Shown here: one piece after another, positions 21,990 through 35,100 of the stretch
How positions within the stretch are numbered: the first letter of the stretch is position 1
Layout: each line of letters starts with the position of its first letter
NCBI RefSeq assembly: GCF_963662255.1
Contig: NC_085059.1
Coordinates: 9,395,234 to 9,459,233 of the forward strand
Source: Cinclus cinclus
Taxonomy: Eukaryota > Chordata > Aves > Passeriformes > Cinclidae
Reading direction: 5' to 3'
DNA: 64,000 nucleotides
Translations under genes and position numbers: made by a program
The notes under the pieces: generated by a model
Told to the model about the DNA's origin: nothing
Databases searched by the model: none
What the model saw: only the letters and a program-made list of their open reading frames with translations

Positions 21990-24900
21990 CTTAATCACAT
22001 TTTTCCCACAAGATATGTCCTGGCAGCCTCATTTTCTTTTCTCGTCAGAATCACAATGTATCTCTTATAGTGCCTGTTTTCAAGATAAAAATTAAGCATG
22101 TTTATTACAAATACTCTGCGCAATATTATGTAATTTTGATTAGACAAAATTTTATTCCCTGCACACAGATAAGAAAATGTAAAAAAAAAGCCTTCAAGTG
22201 AAGAAATGTCTTGCTATTATAAATTCTTACATTAAACACTAAAAGTAAAAATACATAAATAACACAAATGTAGTGCTAGCCTGTGTTTTAAGACTATTAC
22301 TCCTGTTATTTCATTTTCAGGTTAAATTTCATCAGGTTAAATTACCAGAATATTGCCTTTGTTATTTGGAAGTCCTATAGGTCTTAGATTACCTTCAGAG
22401 ATGAGGGTCATATTCACTTAACTTCCAATAGAAGTTATTTGAACAGCTAAAAAATAATGCTTTGAATTCACAATAAGTTTCTTCTTTCTGGTTTTGCTTG
22501 CTGATTATGCTTGCTGTTGCATTATTTTTTTCCTGAGGAGTTGCAATCTAAACTGAATTCTGACATTCTTTCAGTAGCACAGACATGTTTACAACTGTTG
22601 CCTAATGAAATCTAGGACAAAATATGAACAAAATTAATTATCCACTAATGTGAACTATCTGCAGCTAAGTCAAATTACTTCTTTCATCCATTCCCAGAAC
22701 TTCTAAAGAACAAATACTAATTTTTCTAGACATCAGGTGTCTAGTGCAAAAGGCTTTCTAATTAATCAGTCTTTTAATGTTTACATCTGAGATAATTAAA
22801 GAATAATGTCATAAAGAATATCCAGGAAGATGAAGAGTTCTTCTAAAGCAGTATTTTAGCAGACAGTAACAAATTTGGAAGAGTTTTCTGCATATGTTTG
22901 CTTGAAATGATGCCCTTTTATGTGAAGGACTTCACAGCTGTGAGATGTTAAAATGCTGATCAGAGGTGTGTCATTATAGCAAATAAAGCCTTTCTCTTCA
23001 TATTAATGCTGTAGGATATATGCAGATTCTTTTGTTTATAACTTCAAATACTGTTGGAGTAGCATTTTTATTGGAAATACGGTACTATTTACCTGTGCCA
23101 GAAAACACCTGGAGGAATTTCAGGGTCTGTTGCTGTCCCCTGTGGAAGGCCAGTGAGCACAGGCTGGTCCTACCAGTCTGGTTTGGCTTGTGTGCCTCTC
23201 CATAGGTGCTCTGTGTACAGGGATAGAAGATAGAAAATGACTGAGCACAGGCAAGCTGGAATTACGACATTTTTCCATATTTTCACATAAGGCCAGAGCC
23301 TGGAGAACATTCACACCGTCACAGTGCTGCCCCAGTGGCTGTTACCCCTGACTGTGTCTTGTTGACAGGGCAAGCACAGTCTATGTCGCTGATCAGGCAA
23401 AGCAGTGAATTGTGTCAGTAAAAATGTTTTTGGAGGTAAAAAGGACCCAGAAGCTTCAGCTCTTTCAACAATATTTCAATAATATCATGAGCTTCTTGAT
23501 GCCCAGAGATGTAAGGGTAATCAAAAAGTACTTTTCTTAAGGGAAATTTATTTTTAGAACAATAATCTAAAAAATCATGATCAACTCCTATGATTGAAGC
23601 TAATGAAACCACTAAAAAGTAATCAGTGCCTAAGGAGGAAAAATTATGCTGTGTATCAAACTAGGGCATTTTTAATTGTCTTTGTGTTGCATGCCTGCAT
23701 AAATTATATATTTTCTATATTATATGATTTACCATTATTGAATTTTAGATAAAAGATTTTAAATTCTGATCATATATATGGTGAAAAGTGATACCAAATT
23801 AATTATGATGCTACTTTGAGTTATATATATTGTAAAATAGCATTCTTTCTGCTGGCTGCAGCTATTTACAGCATATATAGATGACAACATATTTGTAAGA
23901 TTAATCATAAAGAGTTACTTTGAAAACTACCTCAAGTTTCTACAATTGTTTTCATCTCAATAAGAAATATGAAAAAAATCATCCTGTAATGTCTTTACAA
24001 TGTTTATAGTTCTACAGAAGGGAATTTTACTTTGTTTAATATTTTCCAGGAAAATTGTCCTATGTCTTAGTTATATTTAAAAGTTTATCTCAGGACTGAT
24101 TGAACTGCAGAACCATTCTTGCCAGACTCCCATTAATTTTCTGACTTAGACTGCCAAACAGTGAACCTCAAGATAAAATGATGATTGTTTTCATATTTGA
24201 ATCTGTCTAAATTCTCCTTTAAAAAATCAGTTTCAAAGAATTAGTGAAGTTTTCTCTGTATTCACTTAACGATTTTCTATAGTATAGTATTTTTGGTGGA
24301 TCGACATTTGATGTTCCCATATTAGCACTGAGCTGGCATTGCCATGAGTTGTTCCCTTCATCATTCCTTACTAAACCCCCTGCCCAGGCAGCAATTATAT
24401 TTAGTGGTTTCATTAGCATCAGTCACTTTATGTGCTGGATTTGCTTTTCCTCATCACTTTGGAATAATCCCATTCTCTCCCTCTCTCAGTCTCCATATGC
24501 TCTCAACAAGCCCGTTCACGGCATCCACTTTGCAGCAGGGAAGAGGAGCAGCCTGTTGTGGGAATTGCAGAATTTGGGCTCAGGAGTTCATCTCTAGGAT
24601 CCAGCCTGGCCATTTCTGCAGAACAGCAAGGCCTGGCCTGCACCCAGGAAACATTACATAGCTTGCAATGCTGTCGTTCCCAGAGAATTTAAAATAATGG
24701 AAGCCTCTAAGCTGTTTCCATTCAAAGCCATGTGCTCTTAGCTAAAGGGTGGAATGCCATTGTTAGGTATGCTCAGAATACGGTGATCAGGGAAAAATTT
24801 TACATCACATTAATAATGGAGGAGTCCTGTTTGAAGTTATGAGGGGTTTGGGGTAAGATTTAATTTTTTTTTTTTAAATCTGCTTTGTTGCCTTGAGAGC

Positions 24901-26289
24901 ACAAAGTGAAATGATGATATTTGGGAGTTTGGATTGAAATCATATTACTTGGGAAAAGACTGCATTAAACCTCAAAGGAGCTTACGCCTTTAAAAGCATT
25001 GCTAACTTTGCAGTTTGGCAAAATGTGCTTACTCACACACTTCAGTTAAAAAAGACAGCTAAAAATAGTGCAATCAGAATATGCATAAAATAATTTTAAG
25101 GTGCCAAGGTGTCATCTCTGTTGGATGAGAGCTGAAATGGAAGCTAAAAATGTTAAAGGTCAGACTGTGACACTCCTAATTTTGCAAGGTAACATAGGTA
25201 AGCAGTTTTTGAACTTGGGGATTTCTCCCACCTATGTGTAGCTGTATCAAAGTTAGTGTGTTAAGTCCAAGAAGATTGTCTAAATTCTGGACATATTGAC
25301 TGAGATGTTTGCTCCATCCCAAGAGATTCAAATGAATGCAGGAAACTGTATAAAGTGAAGTAGGAAAGAATCACAGCCTAAATAGTTTTAACTATGGAAA
25401 CATTTATTAGCTACAAGAACGTACAGAAAATGCGTATCAGTCTGTTATCTTTTAGATGCAGAAATTTCCTTTAGGTAAACAAATGACAGAACACCTGAGA
25501 TTCCCATTGCAATGGTAATTCAGGAGTTGGAGCATCTGTGTCAGATGAGGTGATCAGCATTCAAGTCAGGGGCCATAGTGCTTGTTAAATATTTACTTGT
25601 CTAGGTAGGAGCAAGAAGTTTGTACCAGAACACCTTTATTTTGTGTGAGTACTGTGTCTGTTAAATTAATGACTCTTCTGGACGGCAGAATCTTGGTAAA
25701 AGAAATCAGGGACACCCTCAAGGAAGAATAAATTACAGCTGTGTACCTCCTGACAAATGTTTTGCATAATTGCTTATAAAATTCTCCAATGATAACTATG
25801 CCATGGCTACCCCTGGCAATTAATTTTACTTTTTTTTCCTTAGTACCAGAGATTTTTCTCGGTCTCTAAACTGGTGTGTTAGTGTAGTTTAAGCCCTTTG
25901 GTCTTTCACTTATCTACTGTAACTATCAAATTGAAGCATTCCCTGCTCTTTGGCTTTTTGTTTTGTTATGCTTCCTAAATCTCTGATTATCTACCTCAGT
26001 TTGTCCATGTTTTTCCTAAAGCACAGTTGACAGCTTCATTTGTTTCACAGAGAAATACTTGTTGAAGCCTTGCCAAGGTGACTAGAAAATGGTTGTGACA
26101 AGGATTTTTCTCATTATTTATTTGGTATATATGTATGTTTGCATATATAGACACTGTGGTTTGTATGTTTTTATGTTATATATGTTTACTAAATGGGCAC
26201 AAACATTTATAACATTTATTTTGTTATATATTTGAAATAGTGTGACATTCCTGCCTCATGCTTCACTTAGGAAGGAATTTAAGTCTGTT
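21990..26289. other. No gene recognised
   Basis: AT-rich noncoding DNA. A slightly GC-richer block at about 24340-24680 gives overlapping frames of 82 and 105 codons in two + frames with no recognisable product. No repeat tail was identified. Confidence 0.5.
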
Positions 26290-27640
26290 TTTTATCTTTA
26301 CCAATTTAGTGTCAGATTTATTTTTTTTTTTCAGTTTGACAAGACCACTGTAAATTCTAGACCTCTCCCCCAGTGTACATGGGGCATTTCTTATTTTGGT
26401 AGGAGGTACATATTTAATAAATGTACTCTCTCTTCCTTTCTTTAGATTAATAATGAAAATATTGAATAGAACACGCCTAAGAATCAGTCTCTGTAACTTT
26501 GGTGAGCAAGTTTTACCATTTCATAGTAAGCCACTATTAATAATTTTGTAAGCCAGTTATCCCAAAGATTTTTGTACCTATTCTTCATTACTTTTCTGAT
26601 TATTGTACTTCCCTGGTTCACCTAAGAGAATGTGTTGTGTCAAAAGCTCTAAAAAATTTGATATACACAGTATTTCTTCCTCATTGAAATGACCTGTTGC
26701 CCTGTTAGAGAAGAAAATTAGAAAATTATTTTGACATGGTATGTCCTGAACTGAGACATACCAGCTCTTGGGCATAACTGTGTTTTTCAAATTCCTTGTT
26801 ATTTGTGACCAATTTGGGGGTGAAGGGAAATTTAATAATTCATGTGTTCTTCCAAACCTGTGGTTTATGGTTCCTATATTCCCTTTAATGACACATACAG
26901 CAAATTACATTTTTGGCTTTGTAGTTCCTCACACATACCTAATGAGTATGTCTGATCTGTTGCAGCTAGTTCAGTGAGTTCATCAGTCAGTATGAGTAGC
27001 TTGTTTTAATCTGTTTTGTTTTTTCCAGACTCTTTTCTCTGGTGTTAATTGTTCTAGCCACCTGCTTGCAGTTAACATTTTAAAGCAAGAGTACCATTCA
27101 GCATGTGAGCTGTCCTGGCATTCTGATAGCTTTCCTTTTATAGTCAGTACCAGGCTGCCACATAATTCTCTTACTCCTAACATCTGCAATGATTTCTTCT
27201 TATCTTTGAATTCTTTGCTAGTTCCTTTCCATCTTATGCTTTGACATTTCTAATTTTCTTGTACATACTACTCCTATATTTTTAGTATAATTTATTTTCA
27301 CTTTCTCTGTGCTTCCTGCTTTGGCTTGCCACTGATGACAAGCTTCTGATGTCGTTGTTTTCAACTTCTATATTGGGATAGCTAATTTTTGTAGAATTGC
27401 CACTCTTCATAATTTTCTTCCAGTCATTGTTTGCTTTCCCAAAGAATTTGCTGAGTCTCTTGAACTTTCTTTTCTTAAAGACTATCTGTTCCTATTCTGC
27501 TATCCAGCTCCCTTTCTTTCCCAAGTTTCACTAGCTCTTACCATACCACGATCACTTTCATCTAAAGTGTGTTTCTCTTCCTTTCTTGTTGATTAAGTAT
27601 ACAACAGTCTTTGCATAGATTTTTTTTTCTGCCTTCTGGA
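26290..27640 (-). mobile_element. Ancient CR1/L3-like LINE fragment
   Basis: On the - strand a decayed frame (26578-26790) contains NFLELLTQHILL, which fits the conserved LINE reverse transcriptase core motif of CR1 in position and pattern. Flanking segments such as CTTTCTTTTCTTAAAGACT (27463-27481) resemble the old amniote CR1 antisense text I know. It is far more diverged than the other CR1 copies here. Limits are approximate, and a solo LTR lies just to its right. Confidence 0.5.
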
Positions 27641-27675
27641 TATGCATGTGCATCTCTAAAACTTATCAGCACCAT

Positions 27676-28288
27676 TGTCAGGGTTTTTATTTGAGGTGCA
27701 TGACCCGAGGGCAGTCTCCTTGACCAACCTCTAAAGATTCCCCGATATCAGGGCGAAGGTGGCAAAATGAGGACTGGGTCTGTGACACAACCCTGGAACT
27801 AAATATTTTAGTAACTGTAAAAGTGGGATGAGGCCCAAAACACGTACACACACTATAGGAATCAAAGGTTGAAGACAAGAGTGAGGGAAAATCCAGGGTA
27901 TTTATAGGGGATGGTGAGAGGTGGGTCCAGGGTGAGAATCCAATGGGTAAAGGGAAAGGTGGTGCAAGGCAGGAGCAATGTAGGGAAGGGGCCAGTAAGG
28001 TGGGATGGGGGGAACAATGCAGTGAACATAAACCAGTGGGGGTACAAGGATACAAGAACTTTCCAGAACTGGGAGGAGAAAAGGGATGACATAACTGGGA
28101 ATAGGGGCAACCAATGGGAAATGAGGGTTATAAAGCTTTACCATGAACAGTTTTTAAAACCTTTGACAACTTTCTTAGGAACTGTTATAAACTTAAACAA
28201 ATGCCCTCCAAGGTCTGGGGCCAAGGGGCAACTCCTCATCAAGAACACTGGTCTGGCTTGGGATGTCAGCCAAGCTGATTCCCACGCA
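27676..28288 (-). mobile_element. Solo LTR with target duplication
   Basis: On the - strand it runs TGCGTGGG...CCCTGACA. It has CCAAT-type boxes (ATTGG complements at about 27938 and 28112), a TATAAATA box at 27899-27906 (as TATTTATA) and AATAAA at about 27686-27691, some 215 bases downstream. Both flanks read CCAT (27672-27675 and 28289-28292), preceded by GCA on each side. A 4-bp duplication is typical of class I (gammaretrovirus-like) elements. The 122- and 127-codon frames inside it are incidental. Confidence 0.75.
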
Positions 28289-29299
28289 CCATAATTTACA
28301 AATTAATCCATGTTGCACTGTATTCATTCTGGTTTAAAAGGTTTTCTGAGTAATGTAAATTAATACCTTTTATTGTGCCTTGGTAGCTGTGGTATTTGTT
28401 CACAAAAGTTCTTGCCACTGCATTTTCATGATTTAGTCATCTGCAATGGGCACTAGCATGTTTCTAGACTTTCAGCAAGGATAAGTTCCCAAATTTGGAT
28501 CCCAAGTGTCATGCATGAACATGGTGGTCTTTTCTGTTGCAGTAACATGTCTAATTTACTAAGGTTCTGTACTGCTAGCCATTAAATGCTCATTTTTAGG
28601 TACTCCTCTTCAGCTTCTCCATGTACACCATGTACTAACTGAATTTAAATGGTAGTGGTGGGAGGGAAGAGGAAGCTTTTAGTCATGGCTTTTAAAGACT
28701 GCTGCATTAAGTTTGTTCCTACTTCCTTGGTCTTTAGGAACAGCACTGCTTTTAGTGCTGTTTTTAGTTACATTATGTTATCATTCAAAGCAAAGTAGAC
28801 ATTTTCCAAAGGAAAGGAAAAGCATCCCTAAACTTCCACAGTGCTCAATTTAGCTTTACAGATACATGCATGAATTTTGATTTTGTGTATAATTTTCATT
28901 TACTGTATGTGCAAACTTATTTAATCATCAGTTATACTACGTGTTGTCATAAACAGGCCTCTATTAACATGTTTTTTATCTTGCAAATATGTGCTTTTCT
29001 TTTCTGTTCCAGTCCAGAAAAAGTAGTCATTTTAGCACTTCTGCAGTGAACATTTAAAATAGTTACTTAACACATGGCAGTGTGACAAATGCAGTATTGC
29101 TTGACTTTAACAAAGATGTTAAGCATCTTAGAAAATACAGGGGATGAACAGCAAGGCAAATTCTGTTGATTGTGCAGATACAACATAAACCTCAACTGAA
29201 CTGTGTCCCTGAATATTTAGCTCTAAGGAAATATGAGAGCCAAAAGGCTGGCTGGAGTTATAAAGATGAGAAAAAAACTTAGGGCCATGAAATCCAAGA
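28289..29299. other. No gene recognised
   Basis: AT-rich noncoding sequence with no repeat ends or long frames. Confidence 0.55.
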
Positions 29300-29575
29300 G
29301 GTCTGAGTTTGGCAGGGACTCCAGAGATTATCTTGTTGAAATCCCTGCTCAAAGCAAAATCAATTATGCAGGTTGCCCACGACTGTGTTCAGTTAGGTTG
29401 GGAGCATCACCAGTGGCAGAGAAGCCACAACCTCTGAGAGCAGCCAGTTCTCTGGTTGTTTGTGGTATCTGATCAGTTTTACAATAAGACACTTTCTTAT
29501 GTTTAACTAGATTTTTTTTGCATTTCCGTTTGTGTGCTTTTTGTGTTGTCCTATCATTGGATACTGGTATAAGAA
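29300..29575 (-). mobile_element. CR1 3'-end fragment
   Basis: The + strand reads as antisense CR1 3' region: GGGACTCCAGAGATTATCTT, then CCCTGCTCAAAGC, GCAGGTTGCCCA, CCACAACCTCT and GTCCTATCATTGG in the expected order. The 3' tail points left and its final repeats are lost. Confidence 0.7.
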
Positions 29576-29579
29576 ACAA

Positions 29580-29775
29580 ATTTTTAATAATGAAGATGGC
29601 AAAACACTGGAACAGGATAACCAGATAGGTGGTGAATGCCCCATCCATGGAAACACTGGATGTCAGGTTGGATGGGGCTTTGAGCAATCTGATCTGGTCA
29701 AGAACCCCTCTTTGCAGGGGAGTTGGACTAGTTTACCTTCAAAGGTCCTTCCCACCCAAATTATTCTATGATTCC
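29580..29775 (+). mobile_element. CR1 3'-end fragment
   Basis: Sense CR1 3' region: ACACTGGAACAGG, GGTGGTGAATGCCCCATCC, TGGATGGGGCTTTGAGCAA, GGGGAGTTGGACTAG, then the terminal ATTCTATGATTC. It abuts the previous fragment in opposite orientation. Confidence 0.85.
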
Positions 29776-31514
29776 TGCTGTAAGTTCCATTAACTGCTTC
29801 TCAGTAGATAGATATAAATTCTGCATTGTTTCTTGTTGATCTCTTCTCCTTGATCATATTTAGGCAGTATGGGATGTAATATGTCCATCATGACACCATG
29901 ATCCTGATTATGATGCTGATGGGTACTGATTGTCAGCATATCTGCTTTATTGCCCTTTAATTCTCATTCAGGAGAGACTGTGATGTTCTGTGGTAATTTC
30001 AGTGCACAGCTTTGGTCTTGGTATGCACTGTAAACTCAGCAGATAGTGTTAGAATGATACAGAGTTCCACTCACGGAGCACAGAAAGACCCTTTTCAAAA
30101 ATTCTTTCCAAGTAACAACTGCTGTGACTGGTATAGGTGAAAAAAGAGAGAAAAGGATAGAGAATGTTCTGAAAGGGAGTGCTCTTTGTCATAAACTTAA
30201 ATTGAGAAATTCATTTATTTTCTTGGGAAATTAAAACCAGAGAAATACGAGCAAACAAGTTGATACAGTTTGTAGATTACAAACCACCTTTCCTTCAATC
30301 AGGTTTAAGCACTGAACACATCTAAACAGAACTGAGAAAATTGAGTTAGAGAGTGTGCACACAGTATTTACCTGTCGTGATAATTGCATTTCTGCTTAAA
30401 TGGGATATTAAGCCAACAGACATAATTTTCTCATTTATTCACATGTGCATGAAGAAAAAGACATATAGAATTAAATCTGAAGGAAAGGTCATGAGCTCCT
30501 GTCTTGAGCCTTCAGCTTCATTGAGAGTACTGGCCTATCTGAATTTCTTGACTGCTTATGGTCCTGGTTTATTCTGACTATTAACTCAAGAGAATTCTTT
30601 GTGGCTTTCCATGATAAAGCAAGAAATAGAAGCCTTGGTAACTCAGACTTATTAGGATTGTGTTTATGTTTTGTTTTAGATGAGCAATCTTTTCATTTGC
30701 ATTGGATTTTTTGACAGTTGCTTTAACAGCAACCCTTTGACATGTACTTTAAGTAAAATGAATGCTTGAAACCATAGCTGTAATCCATGAAGGTTTTATA
30801 ATGTTTAAGTACATATAGCAGACAAAATTGTCATTATCTAACAATTAGATTGCACAGTTAATTTTTAATAAAAAAATAACTACCTGCTTTCTAATTAACT
30901 CTGTAATCAAGATTGTTCCAGTATATCATTATATCTGTTAAGATTTCAAATCCTTACTGTATTTCAATTGGCCTAGTATTAAAATATTCTTTTTGCTCTG
31001 GAATGTATAATTAATAAATGTGCAGGTTGTTATCATGATTGTTTTCCATTAGCTAACTATACAAAAAGAGTATACCAAGGTATATGAAAAGCTGATTTCA
31101 TTATATTTTTAAATTTGTGGATCTGTCTCTAGTGCTTACTGAGAACTAGATCCTATATCATGCTTCAGTCTCATTGGTATGCATGAGCTGCTGTGAAACT
31201 TTGAAGAGATTTATGCCTTGGCCAAGACATTATTAAGTTCTCCACTGGGATTTCTTTAGAAGAGAAGTCTTGTATGAATCCTGGCAGAGGGTTTTCTCCA
31301 TGGAGCTTGATGGACTTAATCCCCTGTACCCCAAGGAATTTTCTAGTGAGTACAATGGATGCATAATTCCATAGGTGTTTTTGGAAACTTTCGCGAATAA
31401 ACTCTAAATAATATGAGTGATAAAAAACCTGTGGTGTATCAACAGATTCATGTTCACATTGATTCTTTCCCATTTCCAAATTCCACACTGCTGGCCATTG
31501 GTCTACAAAATCCA
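29776..31514. other. No gene recognised
   Basis: AT-rich sequence. A 114-codon frame on the - strand (31171-31515) has no recognisable domain. Confidence 0.5.
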
Positions 31515-31559
31515 TATGTGTATGTGTATGTGTGTGTGTATGCGTGTGTGTGTGTGTGT

Positions 31560-31595
<36 letters not shown>
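31515..31595. repeat. TG/CA microsatellite
   Basis: About 80 bases of TG with TATG and GCG interruptions. Frames through it encode only Cys/Val or His/Thr runs. Confidence 0.97.
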
Positions 31596-31599
<4 letters not shown>

Positions 31600-32044
31600 A
31601 AATATTATTTATATTTATATACATAAATACATAGATGTGCACACAAGCACTGGCTGGATAGTTAACTCCTACATCACTGCGCCACAGTCACCAGAGAGGC
31701 TTGGGTAGAAACTCCTTTGTAGATGGACCATTTGTAAATTACATTCAGAATTTATCAGACATGCAGATAAAGAAATGTAAGGACTGATAGACACTCTGAA
31801 GTCTCTATAAATTAATCAACATGTTTTCAAAAAATTGTTTAAGGACAGCTCTAAGGAATTTTGAATGGTTGGTTCCTACAAAAGCCTAAATTAAAAAGAA
31901 AAAAAAGTGCTCATAAATGTAGAAGTGTTGGTTACATATTTGACCTGATATAAACACAGCATCCAATGTGAACAGACAAAATTCACCACCGCAGGAGGCA
32001 TCCTGGTGACTATCCATACATTTATATGCCACTTATGAGAGTGC

Positions 32045-32110
32045 ATATGACTAATAGAATAGAATAGAACTAATAGAACTAATCTCTTAATAGAATAGAA
32101 CTAATCTCTC
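32045..32110. repeat. ATAGA-rich short tandem repeat
   Basis: AATAGAATAGAACTAATCTCT-like units recur two to three times with partial copies between. Confidence 0.8.
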
Positions 32111-35100
32111 AAAAACATCTATCTCTCGCAATTTAAGCAGCCAAGCAAACAAAAACCAAATTGGCTGCCTGTTACATGTACTTCACAGAACAGAAGGAAC
32201 CCTGCATTATGAACAGAAACTGTAACTGGTTATCCAAAATTTTGAATGCTGAGATTTATGACAATTTCTTGAATATCCAGTGTTGTGGATATTTAAATAA
32301 AATGTATATAAAATGCAAATTTTATTTTACATCTACTCAATTAGATTACAGCTCATATCATACCATCTACAGGCAAAATTGATCACAACTCCCTATATAT
32401 ACATAAATTTATTTCCTCTGCTTTCATGGATAGTAAAATTTATTTAATGAAGGTAAACAGAATCTGGCTCTTGGAAGCAGGAGAAACAATATAGAGCATT
32501 ATTGTTCAAACACATAGTGTTATACTGTTTTCCCTGGAGTTGTTTTTTTGTTTTGCATGAATGTCTTGTCCTGATGTCAGTGTCAACTATTTACCAAGTG
32601 CTAGCATAAATCTGATATTCTGAAGCTGGCTTCTAGATGGGCAGGAAAGCAGTGACATGAAATCCCGTTTGTTTCAACTATAAATTACTTAATATCTCTT
32701 GAGAGCAGACCCTCAAAAATATCTAAGGTATTTTCTTTGGGAAGCTCAGTCTCAAAGGAGTGATGGACTCCCAGTAAGAGATACTTCATTTAGCTGTGTA
32801 TAAAAACAATGTGTATCAATAGTTGCAAAGTTGATTATTTGGCCTCAGTGAAGAAAAAATAGTGTGTAAAGATACATGCAGCAGCACTTCACTGTGACAC
32901 TAGTGGTACAGCTGTATATTGTAGAAAGAAACATGTATGAAGTGTGATTTGGAATGAACTTTGGGCTTTGAAAAGGGAATAACCTCTGCACAGTTCTCAC
33001 TGTCTGGAGCAAACTTGTGAGGACGAGCAGACAACTAAAGACTGCTTGGTTCATTTGTAACTTCTGCTTAAGGCATTCTACTCTGGCATTTTATGGTATT
33101 AAGGCAGAAATACGACCCTCATTGTTGTCACGTGGAACCCAATCCATGGCAAAAATTCTGACACTCAGTTTTGCAGAGCTTTCCAGAGTGCCTGAGAGGT
33201 TTTGAGGAAACTGCTGTGGATGAACCGGTTAGAGGAACCTGTGCCCCCAGCCTCATAGACTGGGCAGTGAGTCAGCTCAGGGCTTATCTCAATGCTGAGT
33301 TTTGGTATCTCTTATGCTGTCTTTACACTTTGTACCTCGCTCCTCTATTTTATTTCACAGATTACCTAATAAAAGGATGTAGTATTTCCTACAGTGAAAA
33401 ATTTTTGAGTTATTTCTGTAGGTTACTAAATTAAGGTTTTTTTATGTAACTGCTAGTGCCTCTTTTCAGTGAGGTTAAAATAGAAGTTTCTCTTTCAACC
33501 AATATTTTTTTGCTTAAGCTTTTTACCATATCCCAACGTTAATATTTGTACCACAGTGTAGACTAGTTGCAGAAGAATTATCATTCTTCTTGTTCCTTGC
33601 TTCCAGGGTTTGTAAGCCAGTGTGAGCAGAAAATTAAATAAACAAGCAGATATGTAAATGTATAGATATATATCTGTCTCTATCTCAGAATACTTTGACA
33701 GCAGTGGTTGCTACATTATGCTTTGGTTTCTCCCACCAGAGCTACACTTTGCAAGTCTGTTGATCTGTACTTCCTGTAATAAGGATTTCCTCTGTTTCAG
33801 TAGCGACAAACATGACCAGAAATAAACTCCATATGGATGTTTTCTATTTTTCTTGGAAGCTCAGCTTGAAACCACTAATATTTGAAGAAAGATTATGTTG
33901 GTAGTACCACGCTAATTTGTTCATGAAACATGTAGCCCCAGAACCAAAATGTAAATGTTATATAATCAGGATACTTAGAGAAAGAGCATCCTCTTTTACC
34001 TGTATTCATATATCAGACAAAAAAAATAAGAACTACTTGAAAATTTAAAACTATAAAAAATGACTCTTTATTTATTCCTTCTCACTTTAGAGTTTAAATT
34101 GCACTTTAAATAAGCCCATTCTCATTTAGGAATTGGGGACTAGACCTGTCATTAAAAAATGGGTGAATCAATTTTTAATCACCTGCAGTAAATTCATATT
34201 GGGGGTGTAATTAAAAAGTGAAATTAGTGAAGACAATTTAAAATTCATTAATATTCAGAAAAAAAAATAATCACAAGCAAAATTGTTCTTTCATTTGTTT
34301 GTGGAGTTGTGTAAAACTGCATTTTGGAAAAACACTTTGCTGGCTAATATGGGAGAAGATCACAAATCTTTGCACACCCTCTTACTGCAATGTTGATGAA
34401 TCAGTGTTAGCATTAATTTCTATGCTTGAACACTTTTAATCCACTAGGGTAAAAATTTTATATAATTCATATTTTGCATAAAACCAAATTGTTTTGACTC
34501 TTGTGGACTTTGTATCATTGTCCTAGTGTTACAATAAGTGCACATCATGTATATGTAGTTACACTTGTAAAAGATTAGGAAGTTCCATTCTAAAGTGTAG
34601 TATACATGGGTTTTATTACAGTTCTTGAGATTTCCTAATATAAGACAATCCATTTTATAATTTGCTATTTCAGCCTTTATGCAATGAATAGAGTTGACAA
34701 TGAAGCATGTAACATTCCTATTATGTCCTCTGATCTAGAAAAAAACTGCATTCAGCCCTAACTTTAGCAGGACTTCGTTAGTTTAGTCATAACAAGTTTG
34801 AAAGTTATCAGAAACTAAGAGATTAAATACTAGTAAGTTTTCTACCTACTTTTCCTTTTTGATAGATACAGCAAACAAAATTGGAAGGGTGAATGCATAT
34901 ACTAAGACTTCTCCAGGATCTATGTGAAAAGGACTTTTTTTAGGGAAAGTGATGTTAAGCAAAAAGACTAGACATTCTTATTCTTGGATAATGCTAGTTA
35001 GGTAAGATTTAACATGTCTTTCAGAAATACAAAAAGTCTTCCCTTACTCTGCTTCTATGATTAACTCTGAGGTTTTAGGCTTGCATGGCTGCTCTTCCAT

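Noticed and set aside
25126..25200. Open segment ending at TAG|GTAAGC
   Set aside because: The donor is good but the acceptor lacks a polypyrimidine tract; likely chance.
26446..26501. Strong acceptor and donor pair bounding a 56-nt open segment
   Set aside because: It lies inside the ancient CR1-like fragment, where such sites are part of the repeat text.
27687..28294. Frames of 80-127 codons on both strands
   Set aside because: All lie inside the solo LTR at 27676-28288.
31413..31642. Three frames through the TG repeat
   Set aside because: They translate the microsatellite only.
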